Source: Candidatus Chloroheliaceae bacterium (lineage in GTDB: Bacteria > Chloroflexota > Chloroflexia > Chloroheliales > Chloroheliaceae). Taken from it: DNA of 33,831 bases. Positions 15,436 to 23,474 of the stretch are shown piece by piece; within the stretch, counting starts at the first letter, position 1, and each line of letters begins with the position of its first letter. Position numbers and translations under genes: made by a program. The DNA lies in the NCBI GenBank assembly GCA_013390945.1, contig JACAUC010000030.1, positions 1 through 33,831 on the forward strand. Reading direction: 5' to 3'. The notes under the pieces are model-generated. The model was not told the origin of the DNA. It did not search any database and saw only the letters and a list, made by a program, of their open reading frames with translations.

Positions 15436-17040
15436 ATGACGTTGACCAACACAGATCCGCCCGATTATGCAAATTTGCAAGTGCTTGATATGTGGCAACT
15501 ACTTGCCAAGAACGCGGAGGAGCAACCCGAACGTGAAGCGGTAGCTTTGGGGGGGCGGCGGTTGAGTTATGGTGAAATAACCGCACAGGCCGAACGGTTG
15601 GCGGCGGCCCTCTATAAACATGGCTTACGCAAGGGCGATCATCTGGCTCTCATAATGCCCAACTGGCCTGAATTTATTATTGTCTATTTCGCGACGGCTC
15701 GCTTAGGGGCAGTGTTAGTTCCACTCAACGTGCGGTTTCGGCAAAATGAGATAGATTATATTTTACGTAATAGCGAGGCCAAATTTCTGCTGACCTGCGC
15801 CGAGTTTGGTGATTTTGACTTTATTGGCTTAATTGGGAAACTGCGCGGCCATTTGCCCGCCTTGCAGCATGTAATTGTAGTAGGGCAAGCGGCAGGTGCG
15901 CCGGGGATTATTGCTTGGGAGTCTTTGATGGGTGAAGCCCAACCAGATACCTTGCCGCCCATCAAGATTGACCCTAAAGAAGACCTCTTGATGTTGCTTT
16001 ATACCAGTGGGACAACTGGCCTGCCCAAAGGGGCGATGTTGACCCATTTTAATATTATCTGGAATAGTACCATTATGGCTCTGGCTCTGGAATGTACCTC
16101 GAAGGATGTTATCCTAGGTGCGGTTCCACTCTTTCATATCTTTGGTACGACTGGTTGCATCACCCTAGCGGCCTTGTTAGGTGCTTCGCTAGTGCTAATG
16201 GACATCTTTAAACCGGATGCGGCGTTGCGTCTGATCCAGCAGGAGCGTATTACGGTTCACCATGGTGTACCAACTATGTTTATCCTCGAACTAAACCAGC
16301 CCGATTTTGCCAATTATGACCTCACCTCGATGCGTACTGGCATTATTGCGGCTGCTCCAGCCCCATCCGAAATTATCCGCCGGATTCGCCGGGAGATGGG
16401 TTGCGAAATCGCTAGTGCCTACGGTCTAACCGAAACTTCACCCGCTCTGACCTTCACCCGCTTTACCGATGACGATGAGGTACGGGCCGAAACCGTTGGA
16501 AAGGCTGTGCCGGGGGTTGAAATTAAGATTGTAGATGATGACGACGAAGCCTTACCAAGTGGAGAGGTCGGTGAGTTGGTCTGCCGTTCGCCCGGTCTGA
16601 TGAAAGGTTACTACAAAATGGACGAGGCTAATTATGGCGCAATTGATAACGATGGCTGGTTTAGCACGGGCGACTTGGCAACGATTGATGCCGACGGGAA
16701 TGTGCGGATTGTGGGCCGCAAGAAAGAGATGATTAACCGGGCCGGGTTTAAGGTTTATCCCCGCGAAGTGGAGGAACTTTACTATCATCATCCCAAAGTG
16801 CAGGAGATTGCCATTATTGGCCTGATTGATCCAGTCTTGGGCGAAAAGACCTGCGCCTGTATCAAGCTAAAAGCGTATGAGACCGCCACTGCCGAAGAGA
16901 TGCGTGACTTTGCTCGCAATAAGGTGGCCGACTTCAAAATACCCGACATGGTGCGTTTCGTAGATGGTTTTCCTATGACTGCCAGTGGCAAAATCAAAAA
17001 AGTGACCATGAGAGCCGAAATAGCCAAACAGGAGGAGTAA
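15436..17040 (+). CDS. fadD: Long-chain-fatty-acid--CoA ligase-like acyl-CoA synthetase
   Basis: A 534-aa class I adenylate-forming enzyme. Signatures: P-loop-like LLYTSGTTGLPKGAMLTH (about residues 187-204), VPLFHIFGTTGC, AYGLTETSP, the adenosine-ribose motif GWFSTGDLATIDADG, the hinge GRKKEMINRAGFKVYPREVE, and the C-terminal lysine in MTASGKIKKVTMR that makes the acyl-adenylate. It activates a carboxylic acid with ATP and joins it to CoA. The length and motifs fit medium/long-chain acyl-CoA synthetases; the exact chain length cannot be read, and aryl-acid ligases share these motifs. The start is well set by AAAGGAG about 9 bases upstream of ATG. After the TAA the same frame continues into a scrap of a different gene (17041-17139). 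Confidence 0.9.
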   Translation: MTLTNTDPPDYANLQVLDMWQLLAKNAEEQPEREAVALGGRRLSYGEITAQAERLAAALYKHGLRKGDHLALIMPNWPEFIIVYFATARLGAVLVPLNVRFRQNEIDYILRNSEAKFLLTCAEFGDFDFIGLIGKLRGHLPALQHVIVVGQAAGAPGIIAWESLMGEAQPDTLPPIKIDPKEDLLMLLYTSGTTGLPKGAMLTHFNIIWNSTIMALALECTSKDVILGAVPLFHIFGTTGCITLAALLGASLVLMDIFKPDAALRLIQQERITVHHGVPTMFILELNQPDFANYDLTSMRTGIIAAAPAPSEIIRRIRREMGCEIASAYGLTETSPALTFTRFTDDDEVRAETVGKAVPGVEIKIVDDDDEALPSGEVGELVCRSPGLMKGYYKMDEANYGAIDNDGWFSTGDLATIDADGNVRIVGRKKEMINRAGFKVYPREVEELYYHHPKVQEIAIIGLIDPVLGEKTCACIKLKAYETATAEEMRDFARNKVADFKIPDMVRFVDGFPMTASGKIKKVTMRAEIAKQEE

Positions 17041-17139
17041 GGCCCGGATGCGCTGGGAGCCGCCGAATGTCAATGGGAGATAGGTCAGGTGGTCTATGGG
17101 CTGACGGAGGAGGAGATTGGGTTGGTGGATGGGAAATAA
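17041..17139 (+). pseudogene. Scrap of a DNA methylase/restriction gene C terminus
   Basis: The frame directly after the acyl-CoA ligase stop reads 32 residues to TAA, ending EIGQVVYGLTEEEIGLVDGK. The pattern (I)xxxVYxLYGLTEEEIxxVxG is the common C-terminal ending of N6-adenine methylases and related restriction proteins; the 1307-aa methylase here has a similar GLYGLTRDELRYIL. There is no start codon, ribosome site or remaining domain. It is probably the leftover end of a deleted gene. Confidence 0.45.
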
Positions 17140-17141
17140 CC

Positions 17142-17294
17142 AATCAACCGACGGAGCGGCATCCCCCAGATCGAGGTAATCTACCAAGATCGGGGTAGGT
17201 CAAAATCAACTGACAGAGCAGCATCCCCCAGATCGAGGTAATCTACCAAGATCGGGGTAGGTCAAAATCAACTGACAGAGCGGCATCCCACAAA
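17142..17294. repeat. 62-bp tandem repeat, two full units and a partial third
   Basis: Units start at 17142, 17204 and 17266. Each opens AATCAACYGACRGAGCRGC and continues with CATCCCCCAGATCGAGG. Units 1 and 2 are almost identical across 62 bases; unit 3 diverges after GCATCCC. The opening 28 bases are the end-motif of the hairpin element at 31464-31551. An inverted copy lies at 17331-17360. Confidence 0.85.
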
Positions 17295-17393
17295 TTCGTG
17301 CTTACCCGAATATTGGGTTAAAGGTCAAGAATGTAGGATGCTGCTCCGCCAGTTGATCTTCCAATACCCGGATCTTGGGTTAACTGTAGGAGG

Positions 17394-17440
17394 GATTTCT
17401 AATCCCGATTTGAGGCGAGACTTGTTCGGGATTAGGAATC
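17394..17440. terminator. Hairpin between convergent genes
   Basis: GATTTCTAATCCCGA (17394-17408) pairs with TCGGGATTAGGAATC (17426-17440) with one mismatch. It lies 15 bases past the end of cheB and may stop that transcript. A related sequence (GAGGGATTTC plus AATCC, inverted) lies near 12967-12985, so it is also a dispersed repeat. Confidence 0.45.
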
Positions 17441-17454
17441 GTTCAACCAGAAAT

Positions 17455-18555
17455 TTATTTAGAATTATTTGGCCTCCTAATGGTACCCATATTGGAAGGC
17501 CCAACTATAGCTACCAATTCAGAGGCGATTTTTTCGAGGGGGGCGATTTTCCAAGCCGCTCCAAGGGCAATGGCCTCTTTTGGCATACCAAAGACCACCG
17601 AACTAGCCTCGTCTTGAGCAATGGTGAAAGAACCGGCCTGACGCATCTTACTAAGTCCTTGAGCGCCATCCCGACCCATCCCGGTGAGCAGCACCCCTAC
17701 CGCCAGTGGTCCTAAAGAGTGAGCAACCGATTCAAACAAGACATCCACCGAAGGCAATACACCGTTGACCAATCCCCGATGATCGAAAGCAATTTGCCGG
17801 GCCGGAGTAAGGATCATATGGCAATGGTCGGGGGCAATTACCGTAATACTCGAACTTGGCTCAATCACCATACCCTCGGTGGCTGTAACTACCCGCCGTC
17901 CGGTAGTATCATTGAGCCAACGAGCTAATCCTGTGCCAAAACCGGGCATAATGTGTTGAGTCACGAGAATGGGCAAATTGAAGGTTGGGGGCAAATTGCT
18001 CAGAATGGTAGCAATGGCGGAAGGCCCACCAGTACTCGAACCGATAGCAACCAATCTAGGCTGCACCGGAGAAGTATAAATATCGCTACGTGGGGAGGGA
18101 GTAGCACTTGGCTTGGGAGGTATAGTAAGCGGCCCGGTAGTCATCCAGCGCCGCACTAGTTTAACACTAGACATCAAGTGAAGCGTATGGCGTAAGCGGT
18201 CGCCATCCGCTTTGAAGTCCGGGTGGCCGGGGCCGTGCGGCTTGGGCAAAACCGCTAAAGCCCCAGCATTAAGAGCATCCATGCTTAGGTTAATATCTAC
18301 CTCAGCTATATCGCTGACCAGCACAATAGGAGTGGGCTGTTCGGCCATAATCTGGCGGGTAGCCTCAAGCCCATTAAGCACCGGCATCCGCACATCCATG
18401 GTGATAACATTTGGTCGGAGCTTACGATTAAGCTCAATCACTTCACGCCCATTACCTGCCACACCCACAACATGAAGACCAGGGTCGGCATTAATCAATT
18501 CTACCAATAACTGACTCACCGGCACCGAGTCTTCGCACACAACTACTGTAAGCAT
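17455..18555 (-). CDS. cheB: Chemotaxis methylesterase CheB (WspF-like)
   Basis: 366 aa. Residues 1-125 are a receiver domain: acidic pair E8-D9, phospho-acceptor D54 in VITMDVRMPVLNG, lysine in AVLPKPHGP. A proline/serine-rich linker leads to the methylesterase domain (about 166-360) with the catalytic triad S174 (AIGSSTGGPS), H201 (VTQHIMPGFG) and D296 (TGMGRDGAQG). It removes methyl groups from, and may deamidate, chemoreceptor glutamates, resetting adaptation. It is the last gene of the seven-gene chemosensory operon, 7 bases after the CheA hybrid. No clear ribosome site is visible before its ATG, so translational coupling to cheA is likely. Confidence 0.95.
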   Translation of the reverse strand: MLTVVVCEDSVPVSQLLVELINADPGLHVVGVAGNGREVIELNRKLRPNVITMDVRMPVLNGLEATRQIMAEQPTPIVLVSDIAEVDINLSMDALNAGALAVLPKPHGPGHPDFKADGDRLRHTLHLMSSVKLVRRWMTTGPLTIPPKPSATPSPRSDIYTSPVQPRLVAIGSSTGGPSAIATILSNLPPTFNLPILVTQHIMPGFGTGLARWLNDTTGRRVVTATEGMVIEPSSSITVIAPDHCHMILTPARQIAFDHRGLVNGVLPSVDVLFESVAHSLGPLAVGVLLTGMGRDGAQGLSKMRQAGSFTIAQDEASSVVFGMPKEAIALGAAWKIAPLEKIASELVAIVGPSNMGTIRRPNNSK

Positions 18556-18562
18556 ATTTTAT

Positions 18563-20941
18563 TTATACCAATTGTCGAATAGTGGTTAATAACCCCTGCT
18601 GATCGAAACGACTCTTTACTACGTAAGCATCCGCCCCGGCTTCCATTCCCCTAGCTTTATCCTCTGCCGAATCCAAGGAAGTGACAATGATAACGGGCAT
18701 ATCGGCTAACCGTTGGTCCAGCTTAATAGAACGAGTCAACTGGAAACCGTCCATTTCGGGCATCTCTAGGTCAGCAACTACTAGATCAAACCCCTCGGCC
18801 CGTAGGTGATTCATCGCCTCTACACCGTTGCGAGCGGTTTGGACGTAAAACCCGGCGGCCTCCAAAATATTTTTCTCCAGTGTCCTAGTAGTAATCGAAT
18901 CATCTACCACTAAGATACGCTGCTGATTTTTTTGATTAGCCGAGGCCGAACCTTGCGTTCCAACCATAGCGGCGACCGCGCTGGAGGGCTGAGACTGATT
19001 GGAAGCCGAACGGATCAACTCGTCCGGGTTTAGGATAAGTGCCACCTGCCCATCGGCCATAATCGTAGCACCAGAGGCGCGACGTACCCTTACCAATGGT
19101 TTGCTAAAGCTTTTTACCACTACTTCTTGATTTTTTAATAAGCTATCTACGGTAAAAGCCCCATATTGGCCCCGACTCTGCAATACCACCACATATTGAT
19201 CGCTGCCTTTGGCTAAAGCGGCGGGCAAGGTGGGTAGTTGTAGTACTTGGGCGAGTGACGTTAACAAAACCTGCTTCTCATTATAAATCAAATATTGCCG
19301 GGAGCCAATAGTCTGTACGTTGAGTTCGGACAAGCGAAAAGAACGGGCCACATCATCCACTGGCAAGACAAAAGTCTGCTCGGCACTCTTAATCACAATG
19401 CCTTCCGCCGTGACCAACACATTTGGTACACTAAAGCGGAAGGAGGTTCCGCTACCCGGCCAAGTATCTACCGCGATAGTCCCACCTAAACGGGTGGCTA
19501 CTTCACGCACCGAATCTAAGCCGATACCCCGTCCAGAGACCCCGCTTACTTCCTCGCGCGTGGAAAAACCCGAATGAAAAATAAAGTCAATTGCTCCACG
19601 TTGGTCAAGCTCTGCTGCAGCCGCTGGCGAAATTAAACCACGTGCTACCGCCAGTGCCTTAAGATGCTCTACATCTATACCAGCCCCATCGTCACGCATC
19701 TCCAGTTCAATCGAGCGCCCGGTCTGACGGAAAGAGATGGAGATTGTACCCACCGCAGGTTTGCCATTGTGAAGACGCTGCGAAGGACTCTCCACGCCAT
19801 GATCGAGGGCATTACGGAGGAGATGAAGCAAAGGAGCCTTGAGTTCGTCCAACAATTTTTTATCCACCTCCAGTTCGGCCCCATGCACCACCAACTCCAC
19901 CTGTTTACCCAAATCGCGGGAGAGTTGGCGTACCACACGCTCTAATTCCTCCATCACTACCGCCAATGGAATTAGCCGCAAGCGACGTGTCTCAAACTGA
20001 AGTTGATCCGTCACGAACGAGAGATAAGAGACATCACGGGTGAAATGAGCGTGTAGATTGGTTAGAGAAGCCTCCAGTTGCTTGAGATGCTGTTGGTTCA
20101 GTTCTACAAAATGCAACAGGCTGGTTAAATCGTTATCGCGGCGACTCCCCTTAGTAGAGGCCCGTTGGACTAGACGAGTGTGGCTCCCCCGCACAGTCCG
20201 CCAAAGTCGCATCCAAGACTGCCCTTCGGCCAGCAAATTAGCGATTTCCTCGCGGTGTTGTCGCATCCGCAGGCGGGCTACCAATAATTCGGTGGAGGCC
20301 GCCAAGAGTTCGTCCAGCTTAGCCCCACTAATTCTAATCGAATTTTCGCCGGAGAGCGGAATAAAATTGGCACTACTTTTATGGAAACTACCCCGACTCG
20401 GCTTAGTCGGCGCAGTGTGTTCCAATGTAGCAGGGATAATCTCTTGGTTAGCCGCAGCCTCTTCCAAAACCGAAGGATCGGGTTCCTCATCCTCCTCCTC
20501 CTCGCCCTGAAGTTTACGAATAAAGCGTTCCAGTTCTGGTATACCTTCCAAAGTATGACCAAGATTGAGCCGATTGAGCAACTGATCGCCCCAAGCAATA
20601 CTTTGATACATAAAATCCAGAATTTTGTCCAAGTTCGTAGCCTGGTCTGGCCGCGTTTGAGAGTTAAACAAGGCCAAAAGACTTTCGGAAGCGTGACAAA
20701 GTTCTTCAATTTGAGGCAAGTTAACCGCCCGTGAAGCACCTTTAAGATTGTGCAACTCACGCAGGATGGCGGTAATGGCAGCACTCCGCTTCTCTTCAGC
20801 CTCATTCTCCGACCAATTTGACTCTACCGCACCGACATCTTCCAGCGTGGCAAGTTGTTGGGAGAGTGACAACAAGCGTTCACTCATCTCCAACCGGAAA
20901 CTAGCCTGCATTGATTTTAATAATCTATCGTCAACTTGCAT
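18563..20941 (-). CDS. cheA: Hybrid chemotaxis histidine kinase CheA with C-terminal receiver (WspE-like)
   Basis: 792 aa. HPt domain (about 1-125) with phospho-histidine H64 in RELHNLKGASRAV. An acidic linker (about 148-158, run of E/D) lies where P2 would be; I see no clear CheY-binding P2 domain. Dimerisation helices are at about 215-325, then the ATPase domain (about 330-485) with the N-box HLLRNALDHGVE, DDGAGID and GVSGRGIGLDSV. A CheW-like domain follows (about 490-620). The receiver (675-792) has DD in ILVVDDS and phospho-acceptor D724 in VVADLEMPEMDG. The receiver may act as phosphate sink or relay. GAGGGAG precedes the ATG, and the gene starts 21 bases after the MCP gene. Confidence 0.94.
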   Translation of the reverse strand: MQVDDRLLKSMQASFRLEMSERLLSLSQQLATLEDVGAVESNWSENEAEEKRSAAITAILRELHNLKGASRAVNLPQIEELCHASESLLALFNSQTRPDQATNLDKILDFMYQSIAWGDQLLNRLNLGHTLEGIPELERFIRKLQGEEEEDEEPDPSVLEEAAANQEIIPATLEHTAPTKPSRGSFHKSSANFIPLSGENSIRISGAKLDELLAASTELLVARLRMRQHREEIANLLAEGQSWMRLWRTVRGSHTRLVQRASTKGSRRDNDLTSLLHFVELNQQHLKQLEASLTNLHAHFTRDVSYLSFVTDQLQFETRRLRLIPLAVVMEELERVVRQLSRDLGKQVELVVHGAELEVDKKLLDELKAPLLHLLRNALDHGVESPSQRLHNGKPAVGTISISFRQTGRSIELEMRDDGAGIDVEHLKALAVARGLISPAAAAELDQRGAIDFIFHSGFSTREEVSGVSGRGIGLDSVREVATRLGGTIAVDTWPGSGTSFRFSVPNVLVTAEGIVIKSAEQTFVLPVDDVARSFRLSELNVQTIGSRQYLIYNEKQVLLTSLAQVLQLPTLPAALAKGSDQYVVVLQSRGQYGAFTVDSLLKNQEVVVKSFSKPLVRVRRASGATIMADGQVALILNPDELIRSASNQSQPSSAVAAMVGTQGSASANQKNQQRILVVDDSITTRTLEKNILEAAGFYVQTARNGVEAMNHLRAEGFDLVVADLEMPEMDGFQLTRSIKLDQRLADMPVIIVTSLDSAEDKARGMEAGADAYVVKSRFDQQGLLTTIRQLV

Positions 20942-20962
20942 TACGCAACTCCCTCTGGTGAC

Positions 20963-22660
20963 CTAGTTTGTCGTAGCCCAGCTACTATGAGCATTGGTGT
21001 GGTTTCGGGAAGTGCCTCCTTGTTCTATCAACTTGTAACGCCCGGTTAATTCACCAAAGCGTTCTACCAAGCGGGTCATCCCCTCCACACTTTGCTGCAA
21101 CTGATGGGTCGCCGTGACATTCTGGTTGGTCACTTCGTTGATATTGCCCATAGACTGCGCTACCTGCTCTACTCCCACATTCTGCTGCTGTACTACTGCA
21201 ATGATCTGTTGAGTACTGGCAAGATTCTCGCGAATTACATCGCTGAGTTGGCGAATGGTCAGACCAGCCCGGTCTACCAGTTTTACGCCATGGTCTACCC
21301 CTTTAGTGCCCTCCTCGGTCACCATTACTACCGCATTGGTGGCTTTTTGAATGTCATTCAAAATGGTACGTACTTGAGTAGTGGCCTGCTTGCTTCGCTC
21401 GGCCAAACTTCGCACTTCATTGGCAACTACGGCAAAGCCCCGCCCATGTTCTCCGGCTCTAGCCGCTTCCACTGCTGCGTTCAAGGCTAAGAGGTTAGAT
21501 TGTTCGGCAATGTCATTGACCGTAGCAATAATTTCACCGATTTGCTGGGTCTGTTCCGACAAGGCCAAGATATTCTCGGCAATGCTCTCCACTTGATCTT
21601 TGATCGTATTCATACCCACGATAGTCTCAGAGACTACCTGCTGCCCTTCTTCGGCCACCGAGACAAAACGGGTAGCGGTATCCGACATGGATCTAGCCCG
21701 TTGACTGGTCTGTTCGGTGGTAGCTTTCACTTCATTGACGGTCGAGGTCGTCTGGTGAATGGCTGCCGATTGTTCGCTGGCTCCGGCAGTCTGTTGGTTG
21801 ACTAGTGAAAGCAATTCCGCCGCTGAACCGCTCAGTTCGCGCCCGGCGCGGGTAATTTCCTGATTTAGCTCACTGAGGTTCTCAATCATTAGGTTGAAAG
21901 CTTCACCCAACTGCCCCATTTCATCTTTGGTACTAATCGCTACCCTCTGGGTAAGATCACCGCTCGCTACCGCTTGGGTAGCGGTCTTGAGCTTATTGAT
22001 AGGGGCACTAATTGAACGGGCCAATACCGTCCCTGCCGCTGCCGTCAGAGCTACCACCAACAACCCACTAGCTATTATCAAAATAATGACCGCGCCAAAG
22101 CTATTACGGGCCGTCAGAGCCAGTTGGTCGGTACCCTTATAGTTTATAGTAGAGAGCGAAGCAAGGATTTCAGAGACTTTATCGCCATGGCTAGAAGCCT
22201 GCATAAGCTGAACAGTAGCTTTTTGGCGGGAATCGGGAGTATTGAGGGCCGCTTGTTTCAGAATTAAATCATTTTCATCAATCCAAGCTTTATACTCGGT
22301 CTCAAACTGGGGCCAAAGTGCCTTTTCTTGATCTATGGCATCCAACTTAGTATATTCATCCCAACTTTTACGGACAAGGCTTAGATCGTCCCTAGCAGTA
22401 GTAATCGCGTTCTGAAGGCGGTCGGCATCGGTCTCTAGCAAAGCTTGCCGAACATAGATCCGGGCCGACTCACCTTTTTCCACGGCTTGAGAAAGGGTAT
22501 AAATACTGGGTATCTGCTGCGACTGGGATTGCTGGAGAATGTTGTTGATCTCGTTGGCTCCCCACAAGCCCGTACCCGCTAGTGCGAGCAGGAAGGGGAG
22601 TACGATGGCTCCCACCGTCAGAAATTTCTTGTAAATTTTGAGATTATTAAACCATTTCAT
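20963..22660 (-). CDS. Transmembrane methyl-accepting chemotaxis protein (WspA-like)
   Basis: 565 aa from the chosen start MKWFNNLKIYKKF; GGAGGG lies about 10 bases before this ATG, whereas an ATG 20 codons upstream (22720) has no such site. TM1 is at about residues 14-34 and TM2 near 190-212 (AVIILIIASGLLVVALTAAA). Between them is a roughly 150-residue helical periplasmic domain of the four-helix-bundle type. HAMP follows (LARSISAPINKLKTATQAVA), then a cytoplasmic signalling coiled coil with the conserved tip IAEQSNLLALNAAVEAARAG and GRGFAVVANEVRSLAERS. The C terminus ends NAHSSWATTN, a tryptophan-containing tail loosely like CheR-tethering pentapeptides. It senses an unknown envelope signal and controls the hybrid CheA. 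Confidence 0.93.
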   Translation of the reverse strand: MKWFNNLKIYKKFLTVGAIVLPFLLALAGTGLWGANEINNILQQSQSQQIPSIYTLSQAVEKGESARIYVRQALLETDADRLQNAITTARDDLSLVRKSWDEYTKLDAIDQEKALWPQFETEYKAWIDENDLILKQAALNTPDSRQKATVQLMQASSHGDKVSEILASLSTINYKGTDQLALTARNSFGAVIILIIASGLLVVALTAAAGTVLARSISAPINKLKTATQAVASGDLTQRVAISTKDEMGQLGEAFNLMIENLSELNQEITRAGRELSGSAAELLSLVNQQTAGASEQSAAIHQTTSTVNEVKATTEQTSQRARSMSDTATRFVSVAEEGQQVVSETIVGMNTIKDQVESIAENILALSEQTQQIGEIIATVNDIAEQSNLLALNAAVEAARAGEHGRGFAVVANEVRSLAERSKQATTQVRTILNDIQKATNAVVMVTEEGTKGVDHGVKLVDRAGLTIRQLSDVIRENLASTQQIIAVVQQQNVGVEQVAQSMGNINEVTNQNVTATHQLQQSVEGMTRLVERFGELTGRYKLIEQGGTSRNHTNAHSSWATTN

Positions 22661-22778
22661 AAATTGATTCCCTCCTATTTGGGGAGTGGTTACACTTCGG
22701 GATTGGAAAGCATCGGGCAACCAACCCAGGTTACGTTGACTTGGAAAGTCGGCTGGTCGCCCTCCTACATTTTAGGGA

Positions 22779-23462
22779 TTAGTCTTGATCCACTAAGAAA
22801 TCGGGATCGGTAACTAGTGTAGCAAGGTTGAGCAAAAGAACGCCATTAGTATCCATACCAACCAAGTAGTCAGTGCGGTAATCAAGGATGGTATGACTAG
22901 ACTCTTTAAAGAGGGTCGGGTTATGTTGACCAATTACCGGGAAGCCATCGCAAAGTAGCCCAAATTCAAAATTACCCGTTTCAACCATCACCACTGTTTG
23001 CTTTTGATCCGCTTGACCTAAGCCTAAACTACCCGCTCCCTGACGCAAAAAGATCTCTAGGTTTACTAAGGTAAGAATCTTGCCCCGAGCATTGACTACA
23101 CCCACAATAAATTCTGGCACCCCCGGTACATAAGTAACGCTCTCTAGGGGAATAATTTCGCGCACATATTCCACATCTAGGGCTAGTTGACAACTCCCCC
23201 GCTGTAAGACCACCAGCGTATTGGTAGAGGTGCCGGAGAGAACCGTCTCCACTGGACGGGCCAGTTCTACTGCCCGGTTGTGCAAGACGCGGCCCGTATC
23301 CACCTTTAGCTCATCGGCTTGCCCGGTAGCCGCAATCTTGGCACGAATAGCATCCCAATCGGTGATACCTTTTTTAGCCGAATCCGAATTGTGCTTCATT
23401 CGCCTTAGCTGAAGCCGCATAATTGGGCTTAACGCTGGTTTTTTGTTTTTGGGTTGAGTCAT
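22779..23462 (-). CDS. cheW: CheW-like coupling protein with N-terminal extension (WspD-like)
   Basis: 227 aa. The last 145 residues are a CheW domain: VVLQRGSCQLALDVEYVREI, the central VTYVPGVPEFIVGVVNARGK with ILTLVNL, and the closing LLNLATLV. The first 80 residues are a basic, helical, probably flexible extension containing ITDWDAIRAKIAATGQ, which resembles an extension on some CheW proteins of alternative chemosensory systems. CheW docks CheA to receptors. The gene starts 12 bases after the cheR stop, and a 118-base gap separates it from the MCP gene. Confidence 0.9.
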   Translation of the reverse strand: MTQPKNKKPALSPIMRLQLRRMKHNSDSAKKGITDWDAIRAKIAATGQADELKVDTGRVLHNRAVELARPVETVLSGTSTNTLVVLQRGSCQLALDVEYVREIIPLESVTYVPGVPEFIVGVVNARGKILTLVNLEIFLRQGAGSLGLGQADQKQTVVMVETGNFEFGLLCDGFPVIGQHNPTLFKESSHTILDYRTDYLVGMDTNGVLLLNLATLVTDPDFLVDQD

Positions 23463-23474
23463 AAAATTTTCTCA

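Larger units (their letters stand above)
17041..17454. other. 414-base repeat-filled gap between convergent genes
   Basis: It contains the methylase scrap, a 62-bp tandem repeat (17142-17294), an inverted end-copy (17331-17360) and a hairpin (17394-17440). No intact gene is present. Confidence 0.75.

Noticed and set aside
17142-17294. Regular repeats that might be a CRISPR array
   Set aside because: Units are directly adjacent 62-bp copies with no variable spacers, and no cas genes are near.
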